A stretch of 64,000 bases of DNA from Salinispirillum marinum (GTDB lineage Bacteria; Pseudomonadota; Gammaproteobacteria; Pseudomonadales; Natronospirillaceae): assembly GCF_042651565.1 (NCBI RefSeq), contig NZ_JBHSDF010000003.1; one strand, written 5' to 3'. Shown here piece after piece: positions 33,911-42,584 of this stretch. The position numbers and the translations under genes were made by a program. Below the pieces are notes generated by a model. It was given only the letters and a program-made list of their open reading frames with translations, was not told the origin of the DNA and searched no databases. Numbering within the stretch: the first letter of the stretch is position 1; each line of letters opens with the position of its first letter.

Positions 33911-35254
33911 CTAAAACACCTGTTGAACGAGGGAAAGCGCCACCCCCACACGCCAGCGTTCAGGTTCTCCAGACTGACGCTGGAAGGTGGCCGTCAGTTG
34001 GCTACGGGTCACGGGAGCCCACTGCTGAGACCAACCCAGATCCCAGCTGTGTATCCGATCATCCGGCCAGCCAGCCGATACTTCACCTTGCAAACCCAGG
34101 CGATAGCCCGCTTGCCATTGCTGGCGCGCACTTAGCGCTAACCCAAGGCCAGCGTGTGCATCGACCTGCTGTTGCGCCGGGTCTTCACTTTGCGGCTGTT
34201 GGTGCACCGCCGTCAGACCGAGGTTCCACGTACAGATCGAACAGGTCGTCACCACCTCGTGCCCTATCGCAAGGCGGTCCACTAAGGTTACTCCGGGCGC
34301 CCGGAGCAACTGTGCTGTTGTATCCAGCCCGGCCTCAGTCAGCGCTTGTGCCTGTTCCGGTGCCACGTCAGCCAACCGGAATTGCAACAGTGCACTGGTC
34401 ACCGTGCGCGCCAGTGCCCAATGTGTTTGTCCACCTGACCAAACGTGGCGACCATCCAGCGCTCCGGTCAACACCGACTTCTGGGTACGCCCTAAGTCAA
34501 AACGCGTAACACCTACCTGCACCGCCCAATGTCCAGCCTGCGTGGTGCGCCGATGCTGCCATTCGGCACGGTACAGCGTGTTGTCCACCCGGCCATCCGC
34601 ACCCAGGCTGTCTTGCCGGTTAACCGTCCAAGACGCGGCACTGCGTGCTGTCCAGCGGCGATCTAGCCGGGCTTGCGTGGTGACGCTGTAACCCGAAAAT
34701 TCATCCAACACACTGACGCTAGCTCCGCCCTGACTGGAAATCCGCAAACCCATTTGCGAACTTAACCGTTGATTCACGCCACCGCCCAGTGTCAAGCTGT
34801 GCACCACGTTTGGGGCACGATCTTCCCACCATCGGTCTTCATAGGTGGAGACAACCTGCGCCCGATGCGCGACTTGCGCATCCCACCGTCCACTCCCTGT
34901 ATCAACGGCATAGGCACTGCTCCCCAAGGCCGTCAGACTGCCCTGCCAGCCAGCGTCATAACCTTCCTGCCAGCGCACATCATAGTCGCCTTGCAGTGCC
35001 TGTCTGCCGTGGCGGTAGCGCCAGTCCGTACCAAGCCCTGCCCCGACGTCAAAGGCATAGGGCGCATCGCCCGCGATGGCATGGCTCATGTCCAATTGCG
35101 CGTCCAACCCCCACTGGCCACTACTGCCCTGCGCCACCACTGGCGTGCTGCTCAGCGCCAGCAATAGCCACCCGACAACAACCCACCACAGGGCCGTCGG
35201 CTCAGGTGTCCGGCGCTGCAGTACAGGCAGCCACCCGCTGGGTTCAGGCTGCAT
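33911..35254 (-). CDS. PEP-CTERM system-associated outer membrane beta-barrel protein
   Basis: A 447-residue exported protein. The N-terminus has a signal sequence (WWVVVGWLLLALSSTPVVAQG) and the rest is rich in alternating beta-strands with a terminal aromatic residue (SLVQQVF), as in outer-membrane barrels. It matches in size, order and style the TIGR03016-type family of exosortase A clusters, always next to the Wzz and kinase genes. It could be the outer-membrane conduit for the polysaccharide together with the Wza-like lipoprotein. ATG 35254 has AGGAG seven bases upstream; the longer frame to 35284 overlaps the kinase gene. Confidence 0.85.
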   Translation of the reverse strand: MQPEPSGWLPVLQRRTPEPTALWWVVVGWLLLALSSTPVVAQGSSGQWGLDAQLDMSHAIAGDAPYAFDVGAGLGTDWRYRHGRQALQGDYDVRWQEGYDAGWQGSLTALGSSAYAVDTGSGRWDAQVAHRAQVVSTYEDRWWEDRAPNVVHSLTLGGGVNQRLSSQMGLRISSQGGASVSVLDEFSGYSVTTQARLDRRWTARSAASWTVNRQDSLGADGRVDNTLYRAEWQHRRTTQAGHWAVQVGVTRFDLGRTQKSVLTGALDGRHVWSGGQTHWALARTVTSALLQFRLADVAPEQAQALTEAGLDTTAQLLRAPGVTLVDRLAIGHEVVTTCSICTWNLGLTAVHQQPQSEDPAQQQVDAHAGLGLALSARQQWQAGYRLGLQGEVSAGWPDDRIHSWDLGWSQQWAPVTRSQLTATFQRQSGEPERWRVGVALSLVQQVF

Positions 35255-35258
35255 GCCG

Positions 35259-36182
35259 TTACTCCTGGAAAACCAATCCGGCAAACTTTCCGGGATCTAA
35301 CGATTCCACCGCTTCCATCACTTCTTCAGCACCCACTTCCCCGAACGGCACCGACAACACGGCATGCTCCACGTAACGCACCAAGATTCGTGCTTCTGTG
35401 CTTAGAGGTAAGGCGGGCGCGTTGACCACGATATAACGATCGGCGTAGCGACCTTGCAGTTCACTCATCAAATCGCGCATACGTTGGGACGAAAATAGCT
35501 CGGTGGCCGACATCGACAAATTACCGGCCGGAATGACCGTTAGGCGGTCGATACCGCTCGGATACATGATGTCGCGCACGGTCAGGCTGCGATCAGCGAT
35601 GAAGTCCGTCACCCCCAACACCATGGACGTCGACACCAGCTTTTGCATGTCGGAATAATACGGGTCGCAGTCAATCAACAAGGCGGAACTTTGCGCATCC
35701 AAAGAGAAGGACGTGGCCAGATTAAACGCCGTGATGGCCGAGCCGGGCTTACGGCTTAAAGACGACAGCATGACCGAAAAATTCTTCGCTCCGCTGAGGT
35801 TGCGCAACTTGATACGGATTTCGCGGTAGGCATCCAAAATGGCTTTATTGACCATGCCGGGGTAGATGATCTTGCGCTTGCGGCGTTCGTCGTTGGTCCA
35901 AGGTTTTGGGTTATTGATCAGATCTAGGGACACCGCAGAGTCAAACACCGTCGGCGCTTGGCGCTCTTTCTCGGTGCCATGGATCGGCGTTGCCGGGCGC
36001 TGATGATTAAAAGGTCGTTCGATGCGATGTTCGTCGGGCATGTCGGGGTAGATGGGGTCATCGTCACGCGCGGGCTCACCCGCGTATTCCTGTTGCCGCA
36101 CATCGTCCAGTGATTGTTCCGCCTCATGCGCTGCCTTCGCCTGGGTTTTCAATAGGGCGCTGTAGAGCTTACCTTGATCCAT
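35259..36182 (-). CDS. XrtA-associated tyrosine autokinase homologue with degraded ATP site
   Basis: A 307-residue cytoplasmic protein of the CpsD/CapB BY-kinase fold, placed right after the Wzz-like gene as in other exosortase A clusters. The Walker A region reads SLSRKPGSAITAFNLA: the invariant GKT is GSA (Ser148 and Ala149 in place of Lys and Thr). The Walker B Asp is Asn254 in YIVVNAPALP. The A-prime motif keeps LLIDCD (Asp171, Asp173). No C-terminal tyrosine cluster is seen. ATP hydrolysis and autophosphorylation are therefore doubtful; it may be a structural partner of the Wzz protein. I start at ATG 36182 (AGGGGG upstream); the extension to 36335 lies inside the Wzz gene. Confidence 0.85.
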   Translation of the reverse strand: MDQGKLYSALLKTQAKAAHEAEQSLDDVRQQEYAGEPARDDDPIYPDMPDEHRIERPFNHQRPATPIHGTEKERQAPTVFDSAVSLDLINNPKPWTNDERRKRKIIYPGMVNKAILDAYREIRIKLRNLSGAKNFSVMLSSLSRKPGSAITAFNLATSFSLDAQSSALLIDCDPYYSDMQKLVSTSMVLGVTDFIADRSLTVRDIMYPSGIDRLTVIPAGNLSMSATELFSSQRMRDLMSELQGRYADRYIVVNAPALPLSTEARILVRYVEHAVLSVPFGEVGAEEVMEAVESLDPGKFAGLVFQE

Positions 36183-36184
36183 GC

Positions 36185-37741
36185 TCAGCCCCCTACACCG
36201 ATGAGACGTTCCATTATGCTGCTCGGCTGGATGCCCAAAACGCTGAACACCAGCACCGCCATATAGCCCAGCATAAAGACACCAACAACGGCACCTAACA
36301 TCATAACGTCTACCCGCAGGAGGCGTGCCCACCATGTGCTGTCGTAATGTGGCACCGACGCCAATAGGCGAATATCCTCTGGCAATTGTTGCAACAGGGC
36401 GCGCCCTGAACGGACTTTGCCATCAAACAGCACCAACATGCCGAGCAGCCCCAGCACTAAGCCAACGCCCATCACTGGCCCAGCTAAGCCAAAATGAAAC
36501 AGTTGTAGGCCATCCCACTGGGTGGGGTAGGACGCCGGCTCCTGAATGCGATAATTGACGCCTTGGCCTTCCACGTCCAAGGTCATAGAAAGGCGGGCAC
36601 TTTCGCGGCGCTGTAACATTTCCTCGTACACCCCGCGGGTGACGTTATAGTCGCGCAATAATTCGGTTTCTTCGGCTTGATTACCCGCTATCCGTTCGGC
36701 CCGATCAAACTCTTCCTGCAACAAACGCTCCATGGACAGCAACCGGTTTTGTTGTGTTTGCAGATCACTTTGCGCGGTATTGAGGCGTAACCGAAGGCTG
36801 GCATAGACCGGGTTTTCGATCACCTCCGTCAAGTTGCGCGACGCATCGGTTCCGGCTTCGGCTTGCTGGGCTTCCAAGTCGGCAATTTGTTCCCGTAAAG
36901 CCACAACATCCGGGTGCGAATCCAGGTACAGTCGGCGCTGCGCATCCAATTGCTGACGCAAGGCCGCGAGGCGGCGTTCAACATCCGATTCAGCGCGACC
37001 AACCACTACCTCCGTAAAGGGCTCTTCTTGCGCCAGTTGCTGTTCGGTAATGCGCACCTGCCCTTCGCTTTCTAAAATTCGCAACCGCAGGTCTTCAATA
37101 TTGCCACGCAAGGTTTGGATGCGGGCTTGCACGTTGGCTTCGGTGCCGTCCCGATTGGACGCACGGAATTGCTTCAAGGCTTCTTCGGCGGTTTCAAGTT
37201 GGCGTTTGTAGGAGTTAACTTGCGATTCAATGAAATCAAACGCATTGCGACTTTCAGCGCGCTTTGTGCGGCTCGATTCTTCCACAAAATGATTCAACAC
37301 TTCGCTGAGCACGCGAAACGACTTGCCTGGACTGTCACTGCTGTAGCTCATGGCCAGATAACTTCCACCACTGACCCGCATACTGAGGTTGTCGCGCAAT
37401 TCCGCCAATACCGTATTGACCCGCTCATCCGACTCCAAGCCGACCAATAACCCCGAACTGCGCGCCACGCGCTCCAACATACTGCGGCTGTAAATGATTT
37501 CGCGCGCTTCATTCACCCGGTTAACGCTGGTGACTTCGGCCGCACCACGGAGTAAAGGTTGCAGGATATTGGTTACGTCCGCTTGCAGCATGGCGTTGGC
37601 GGTGTAGGTTTTTGGCGTGACATAACCGATGGCAAAAATCGCCGCACTGATCAGCATAAACAGACCAGCGGCCAGAAAACGATGATTGAATAACTCACGC
37701 TTGACCCCGTTCAGCAGGTCAAAAATCAGGCGCAGATCCAT
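36185..37741 (-). CDS. Polysaccharide chain length determinant (Wzz-like), XrtA/PEP-CTERM type
   Basis: A 518-residue inner-membrane protein. A membrane segment near residues 20-45 is followed by a Wzz domain, a long coiled coil (about 160-390, many Gln/Glu/Arg heptads), the NYRIQEPASYPTQW motif and two further membrane segments. There is no kinase domain attached; the kinase homologue is the next gene. It would set chain length and bridge the periplasm to the Wza-like export protein. Size and layout match the PEP-CTERM locus subfamily of chain length determinants. Confidence 0.92.
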   Translation of the reverse strand: MDLRLIFDLLNGVKRELFNHRFLAAGLFMLISAAIFAIGYVTPKTYTANAMLQADVTNILQPLLRGAAEVTSVNRVNEAREIIYSRSMLERVARSSGLLVGLESDERVNTVLAELRDNLSMRVSGGSYLAMSYSSDSPGKSFRVLSEVLNHFVEESSRTKRAESRNAFDFIESQVNSYKRQLETAEEALKQFRASNRDGTEANVQARIQTLRGNIEDLRLRILESEGQVRITEQQLAQEEPFTEVVVGRAESDVERRLAALRQQLDAQRRLYLDSHPDVVALREQIADLEAQQAEAGTDASRNLTEVIENPVYASLRLRLNTAQSDLQTQQNRLLSMERLLQEEFDRAERIAGNQAEETELLRDYNVTRGVYEEMLQRRESARLSMTLDVEGQGVNYRIQEPASYPTQWDGLQLFHFGLAGPVMGVGLVLGLLGMLVLFDGKVRSGRALLQQLPEDIRLLASVPHYDSTWWARLLRVDVMMLGAVVGVFMLGYMAVLVFSVLGIQPSSIMERLIGVGG

Positions 37742-38388
37742 TAAAACTCACCCCGCAGAACTTGCTTGCGCGGCACGCTGATGACGTCACCTGGTTGTAA
37801 CGGGTAGTTGGTGCGTAGATCGCCGTTGTCGAGAATGGCTTGCAAATCGATGGCGTAGCGTACAGTTTCGGCGTCGGTTTCACGCTGTAACAGGGCACGT
37901 TGCCCCGCACCAAAGTCGGTAACACCGCCCGCCAGCAGCACCAAATCGAGCACGGTCATGCCCGGACGAAATGGCAACGACGTCGGTCCGTTGACTTGCC
38001 CAGTCACACGCACGCGCTGGCGATATTCGCTGCTCACCGGATTGGCCACAATCACGGTGACTTCGGGATTTCGTACCACGGTACTGATGGCGGTATCGAT
38101 CCGCTCAGCCAAATCCTCCGGCCGCTCGCCGGCCGCCAACAAGTCGCCCATTAACGGTATTGAAATATAGCCATCAGGACGGACTACGGCCGTGGGGCTC
38201 AATTCCGGGTTGCGCCATACATTGATGGTAATCACATCGCCTACACCAATGCGATAAGGCGCCACACTCGGCTCCGTCGCGGGTGGAGCTGTGGTCAAAC
38301 CCGCATTGGGTAACGGTTTGACGGCACAACCGCTGAATGACAACGAGCCCAGTAATGCGAACAAAAAACCGGCTATTTTGTCGTTCAT
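37741..38388 (-). CDS. Polysaccharide export lipoprotein (Wza-like), XrtA/PEP-CTERM type
   Basis: A 215-residue lipoprotein: signal FALLGSLSFSGCAVKP with lipid-modified Cys21. It has the Poly_export domain (YRIGVGDVITINVWRNPELSPTAVVRPDGYISIPLMGDL) and one SLBB-type beta-grasp (RVRVTGQVNGPTSLPFRPGMTVLDLVLLAGG). It would form the periplasmic/outer-membrane export channel. It is shorter than E. coli Wza (about 380 residues), lacking the extra ring domains and C-terminal helix, as usual for this subfamily; another protein, perhaps the barrel at 33911, may supply the pore. GGGAG precedes the ATG. Confidence 0.92.
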   Translation of the reverse strand: MNDKIAGFLFALLGSLSFSGCAVKPLPNAGLTTAPPATEPSVAPYRIGVGDVITINVWRNPELSPTAVVRPDGYISIPLMGDLLAAGERPEDLAERIDTAISTVVRNPEVTVIVANPVSSEYRQRVRVTGQVNGPTSLPFRPGMTVLDLVLLAGGVTDFGAGQRALLQRETDAETVRYAIDLQAILDNGDLRTNYPLQPGDVISVPRKQVLRGEF

Positions 38389-38389
38389 A

Positions 38390-39781
38390 TCAGCGTACTC
38401 CCTTGCCCAACAACACCACCTCGACCGTTTGAATCATGATCAACAGATCAATCAAAAAACTGTGGTTCTTTGAATAATAGAGATCATATTCAAGCTTGCC
38501 GCGCGCATCGTCGACCGAAGCGCCATAGGGGTAATTCAGTTGCGCCCACCCCATTAAACCGGGCTTCACATAATGCCGGGTATCATAAAAGGGTATTTGT
38601 TGCTTCAGTTGAGCAACAAACTCCGGCCGTTCCGGGCGCGGACCGACAATACTCATTTCGCCTACGATGACGTTGTAGATCTGAGGCAGTTCGTCGAGCC
38701 GGGTATTGCGGATGAAGGCACCTACTCGGGTAACGCGACTGTCGTTCTGCGAGGCCCATACGGCCTTCCCTTCTTTTTCGGCATCTTGGCGCATGCTGCG
38801 GAATTTGTAGATGCGGAAAGTTTTACCCAACATGCCAACGCGCTCCTGGCTGTACAGCACCGGACCACCGCTTTCGGCATACACAGCCAACGCGGTTAAG
38901 GCAATAAAGGGCAACATCACCACCAACAATACCAAGCTGATGCTGAGGTCAACCAACCGCTTGGCAACATCCCGACTGCGCGAAGCCTTGAACCCCTCGG
39001 AGTAGAGAATCCACGATGGATGCACCAGTTCCAGATGCGCTTTTTTTGTGGTGCGCTCCAAAAAATCGACGGCAGCGGTCACGTCGATCCCGCGTAATTT
39101 GCATTCCATCAGGTCGGCATGTAACTCCCCTTGTTGATTGCGGCGTTCTTCGGGTGCGATGATGATTTCCGAAACACCCAAGCCACGACAGAAGGTATAC
39201 CAATGCTTCGGCACACTCAACAAACGCTCACTGGCAACCATCGGGCTCGCATTGTCCGGCACACAGCCCACTACCGTAATACCCATGGCCATAGGGTCGG
39301 CCTGTAAATTGTTGAGGATACCTTGGGCGAATTCACCGGCACCAAATATGACCACACGGCGTTTCATTTGCTCGGAGTCAACCACCCGGCGAAAGCACCA
39401 TCGTGACAACAACACCAACACAATCGCCACCACCACGCGTCCGACCAGAGTTCCCTCGGTGTCGGCGGCCGGAATCAGCCAATACAAAAGGGTCAACGCC
39501 AGAACACTGACGAAGCAGAAGGCGACCAAGGTGCGGAAAAACATGGCTAAAAAGCCGTCTTGCAACAAGGACATATAAACGCCCATCGACAAAGTGCCGC
39601 AACTTAATACCAGCGCAAATAACATCGCTTGCAAAGGGTGTACTGGAAGCGCTTCGCCTCCCAAATACAACGCCAGACTTTGTTGGATATACGGTGTTAA
39701 ACACAACAGCACAAACTCGACGGCACCCAAGGCAACGTAGGCCGTGTGAATATAATGCTTACCAAAGCGTAAGTACGACAC
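38390..39781 (-). CDS. XrtA/PEP-CTERM system priming glycosyltransferase (EpsB-like)
   Basis: A 463-residue membrane protein. Four to five N-terminal membrane segments, a Rossmann-like middle domain (VVIFGAGEFAQGILNNL) and the C-terminal bacterial sugar transferase domain: KRLVDLSISLVLLVVMLPFIAL, YSQERVGMLGKTFRIYKFRSM, RNTRLDELPQIYNVIVGEMSIVGPRPERPEF. It starts the repeat unit by moving a sugar-1-phosphate onto undecaprenyl phosphate. The frame reaches a TTG at 39802, but a GTG at 39781 has AGGGG eight bases upstream and begins MSYLRFGKHY, so I prefer it. It fits the TIGR03013-type family. Confidence 0.9.
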   Translation of the reverse strand: MSYLRFGKHYIHTAYVALGAVEFVLLCLTPYIQQSLALYLGGEALPVHPLQAMLFALVLSCGTLSMGVYMSLLQDGFLAMFFRTLVAFCFVSVLALTLLYWLIPAADTEGTLVGRVVVAIVLVLLSRWCFRRVVDSEQMKRRVVIFGAGEFAQGILNNLQADPMAMGITVVGCVPDNASPMVASERLLSVPKHWYTFCRGLGVSEIIIAPEERRNQQGELHADLMECKLRGIDVTAAVDFLERTTKKAHLELVHPSWILYSEGFKASRSRDVAKRLVDLSISLVLLVVMLPFIALTALAVYAESGGPVLYSQERVGMLGKTFRIYKFRSMRQDAEKEGKAVWASQNDSRVTRVGAFIRNTRLDELPQIYNVIVGEMSIVGPRPERPEFVAQLKQQIPFYDTRHYVKPGLMGWAQLNYPYGASVDDARGKLEYDLYYSKNHSFLIDLLIMIQTVEVVLLGKGVR

Positions 39782-39820
39782 GTCAAACGCCCCTCGGTTC
39801 AATGGTTAACAAACACTGCT

Positions 39821-40828
39821 TCATTTCTGCGCTGCCTTTAACGGTGTCGTCGCTGCCGGGCCGCTGGATGGGGTCACGGAAGTCTCAACGGTAGGGGCAG
39901 CCGCTTCCAACGACGCGGCAATCGACTCGAGCGCGATAGCGATCCGCAATAAGGTGTTATGGTCTACCCCGGCATCGCCGTGTGACGGCGCTCTTTCTGG
40001 TGCTGTGCCTAGCGCTGTGGCAAACAAATCTTCCGCCATCACATCACGGCGAATTTCATCCAGATCGTCCATTTCAATGTGGCAACGCTCATCGGCGTAG
40101 GCGCACAACATCAACCCATCGCATAATTTGTTGATCAGTCGTGGGATACCCCGGCTGACGTCTTGAATGCGCGTCACCAGTTCGCCCGTAAACAAGGGCG
40201 CACCCCGATAACCGGCAACGTACAAACGATGATTGATGTAGCCCTTAGTTTCGCTTTCCGACAGACCGCCAAGATGGAAATGCAGTTTTACCCGCTGCGC
40301 CAACTGCGGAATGGCGTTGATGCTCTGCCGTAATTCAGGCTGCCCGAGCAAGATGACCCGCATCATTGGCCCACTTTCACCCTCCAAACCGGCCAGCATA
40401 CGGATGTCTTCAAGGTTTTCGGCACTTAGGTTTTGCGCTTCATCTACCGCCAGGATAACCGGAATGTTGCGATTCGACATGCGCACCAAATGGTCTTTGA
40501 TGGCAAACAACATGGCGATTTTATTGGTGTCGGTCACCTCTAACCCGGCTTCACGCGCCAACAAGTGGAACAAGTCATCCGACTGCAAATTGGTGTACGC
40601 CAGATGGATCAGCTGCAATTCGCGCTTCATACCTCGAATCAGCTTCTTTAACAGGGTGGTTTTCCCCGAACCGACTTCACCACTGATCACCACAAAACTC
40701 TCCGGGCTCCAAGTGGTGGAATCCATATACACATAAGCCCGGGAGTGTTGCTGACTCATGTAGACAAAGGATTCCTCCGGAGCCATCCGGAAGGGGTGTT
40801 GGGTAAGCGAAAAATGATCCAGATACAT
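39821..40828 (-). CDS. XrtA-associated ATPase (ExeA-like AAA protein)
   Basis: A 335-residue protein starting MYLDHFSLTQHPFRMAPEES, the ExeA/GspA-like opening. It has Walker A GEVGSGKTTLLKK and Walker B ILAVDEAQNLS, then sensor-like ILLGQPELRQSI and RGIPRLINKLCDGLM. The C-terminus is a low-complexity Ala/Pro/Thr stretch. This family is a constant member of exosortase A clusters; its work is unknown but may power assembly across the cell wall. It starts two bases after the deacetylase stop; I use ATG 40828 because the longer frame upstream lacks family similarity. MshM (54041) in this window is a paralogue. Confidence 0.92.
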   Translation of the reverse strand: MYLDHFSLTQHPFRMAPEESFVYMSQQHSRAYVYMDSTTWSPESFVVISGEVGSGKTTLLKKLIRGMKRELQLIHLAYTNLQSDDLFHLLAREAGLEVTDTNKIAMLFAIKDHLVRMSNRNIPVILAVDEAQNLSAENLEDIRMLAGLEGESGPMMRVILLGQPELRQSINAIPQLAQRVKLHFHLGGLSESETKGYINHRLYVAGYRGAPLFTGELVTRIQDVSRGIPRLINKLCDGLMLCAYADERCHIEMDDLDEIRRDVMAEDLFATALGTAPERAPSHGDAGVDHNTLLRIAIALESIAASLEAAAPTVETSVTPSSGPAATTPLKAAQK

Positions 40829-40830
40829 AA

Positions 40831-41751
40831 TTACGCCAACTGCATCTGCGAAAGTAGCGGTTGCGCACCGGTATAATGCCGGTAGCTTTCGCTCACCGTG
40901 CCGAAGCGGAAGTCGGTCAGCAACTGCGCCAACCGCGCTTCGCACACCGCTAAATTGGTGTAATGACGAAACCGTGAAAACCAACTGGCGTTGTCAAACC
41001 GGGGCTGCTCGGGGTCCACTTCCCACGGGTGCAAATAGAACATCTGCGGGCCGTTACCTTGGCGGGCGGCACGGGCAAAAAGGGCTTTAAAGACCGGGTA
41101 AGGAAACTGGCGAAAATAACCGCCTCCCGCCACCGGTACTGTTAACCGTCCGAACGACGCGGTGGTTAACGGGAACTCATGCAGCGCACGGCCAGACGCC
41201 GTGGCAATATCGTAGGGCGCACGTGGTGTGTCAGGTATTCCGTAATTGTCATGCCGAATGGGGAAGATGCTGGAGTCCCAGGTAAAGCCCAAGTCGGCCA
41301 GAATGTCGAGTGCCCACAAAGACTGCCGGGTAATGGAATAGCTGGCCGCTCGGTAGCCGGTGACCGGTGCTTGGATAATGTTTTCTAGGATATCTTTTGA
41401 TAATTGGGTTTCCCGGCGAAACACGTCAGGGCTTTGACGGTAAATCAGTTGATGGCTGTAGCCGTGCGAAGCAATTTCATGCCCCTCGGCGTGAATTTGC
41501 TGCACTAACTCCGGAAAACGTTCGGCAACCCAACCCAAGACAAAAAACGTTGCATGTACCTCATGGCGGGCAAACAACGCCAACAGGCGCTGGGTATTGG
41601 CCACCACCCGCGATGGGAGATCATCCCACTGCTCTGGACGAATGACTTTGGCCAGAGCAGCCACATGAAAATAATCTTCCACATCAATGCTCAAAGCGTG
41701 CATGACGCGTTGATCACCTATATTTTTCTTCGTTACGCCATCAGTGGACAT
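40831..41751 (-). CDS. XrtA system polysaccharide deacetylase
   Basis: A 306-residue (or 290-residue) carbohydrate esterase 4 family protein: ALSIDVEDYFHVAAL with the catalytic Asp pair, HEIASHGYSHQLIYRQ with the metal-binding His pair, and SSIFPIRHDNYGIPDTPRAPY, the features of the exosortase A deacetylase family. It would remove acetyl groups from N-acetyl sugars of the polysaccharide. Two ATG starts are possible: 41751 and 41703; the second begins MHALSIDVEDYF as most relatives do. It is the first gene of the long minus-strand operon. Confidence 0.9.
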   Translation of the reverse strand: MSTDGVTKKNIGDQRVMHALSIDVEDYFHVAALAKVIRPEQWDDLPSRVVANTQRLLALFARHEVHATFFVLGWVAERFPELVQQIHAEGHEIASHGYSHQLIYRQSPDVFRRETQLSKDILENIIQAPVTGYRAASYSITRQSLWALDILADLGFTWDSSIFPIRHDNYGIPDTPRAPYDIATASGRALHEFPLTTASFGRLTVPVAGGGYFRQFPYPVFKALFARAARQGNGPQMFYLHPWEVDPEQPRFDNASWFSRFRHYTNLAVCEARLAQLLTDFRFGTVSESYRHYTGAQPLLSQMQLA

Positions 41752-41813
41752 CTGACTACCGACTCTCCTCACCAAACCAACTTAGTCGTATCATACGTCT
41801 CTATTGTCGAAAA

Positions 41814-41844
41814 ATTATACGCTATACCGCCTCAATAAGTGTAA
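41814..41844 (-). promoter_or_regulatory. Promoter of the exopolysaccharide operon
   Basis: A perfect -10 hexamer TATAAT (41814-41819, minus strand) lies about 60 bases before the deacetylase ATG at 41751. The -35 region is weak: TTACAC or TTTACA at 19-20 bases. The poor -35 suggests activator dependence, which is inference. Confidence 0.45.
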
Positions 41845-41884
41845 ATTTTGTTGACTTTTTTATTTTTACAAAATAACAGGCAAA

Positions 41885-41917
41885 AGAAAAACACGACACT
41901 CTTATGAGTGTCGCGTT
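41885..41917 (-). terminator. Rho-independent terminator after the SEP-CTERM gene
   Basis: On the minus strand CGACACTC/GAGTGTCG (41894-41913, 4-base loop, extendable to 12 pairs with one mismatch) is followed by GTTTTTCTTTT. It separates the sorting substrate gene from the exopolysaccharide operon. Confidence 0.8.
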
Positions 41918-41953
41918 CTGGACTGTTCATAAACAAGTGGTCAGATAAATTTT

Positions 41954-42529
41954 CTATACGTGACTAGACGACCCTTTTTTCATTTGCCGGCGACTGGCGA
42001 ACAAACCCGCCAAGCCAGATAACAACAAGAATGCTGCGCCGGGTTCGGATACCGCCACGGCGGTAACTACGCCCCAAATCGCCACATGCGAAATCGAACC
42101 ATTGGTACTGGCGAAGAAACCATTCAACTCGAGCGTTTCCAAGCCATCCCAAGCGTTCATATCAAAAATATACTGCCCGCCAAACTTACCGTTCTTCACC
42201 ACTAAAAAGCAGGTAGGACAGGTGATGTAGTCCACGCCGCCGTTGTGGGTGATGACACCATCATTAGCACCCAATACCGAGGAGTACGAACCAGCGTAAG
42301 TTCCGCTAAGACTGTTGGTATCGCGGTCATGTTTAAACAACATGTCCAACATGGCGACGCCGGTAATGGCTTCCATGTCGGCTGAATCGAATGCGGAATT
42401 TTCAAACACATGGGCAATTTGCGGCATCTCATCCGGCGTCAAGACAATTGACGCACTCACTTGAGACCCTAAGAGCAAACCCGCAACAACCAGCCATCCA
42501 ATGATGGCCCCAGCGACTTTTGCGTACAT
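41954..42529 (-). CDS. PEP-CTERM-like protein with SEP variant of the sorting motif
   Basis: A 191-residue exported protein. Signal peptide: IIGWLVVAGLLLGSQVSA. C-terminal tail: AVSEPGAAFLLLSGLAGLFASRRQMKKG, that is the PEP-CTERM plan (motif, hydrophobic helix, Arg pair) but with SEP instead of PEP. The body (about 30-155) has a Cys pair in YITCPTCFLVVKNG and the FDMNAWDGLETLEL and ISHVAIWG strands typical of small PEP-CTERM surface proteins. Likely XrtA substrate. A good sigma-54 promoter lies 56 bases upstream (42585-42601). The terminator at 41885 follows. Confidence 0.88.
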   Translation of the reverse strand: MYAKVAGAIIGWLVVAGLLLGSQVSASIVLTPDEMPQIAHVFENSAFDSADMEAITGVAMLDMLFKHDRDTNSLSGTYAGSYSSVLGANDGVITHNGGVDYITCPTCFLVVKNGKFGGQYIFDMNAWDGLETLELNGFFASTNGSISHVAIWGVVTAVAVSEPGAAFLLLSGLAGLFASRRQMKKGSSSHV

Positions 42530-42584
42530 GACAACTACCTACTGCTTGAATAAAAAGGAAAACCCATGATCGCGGTGGTGACGA

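Noticed and set aside
35735..35760. Frameshift or sequencing error as the cause of the lost Walker A motif
   Set aside because: The frame is continuous and the flanking residues align with the family on both sides; the Walker B Asp is also replaced, so two independent changes are present.
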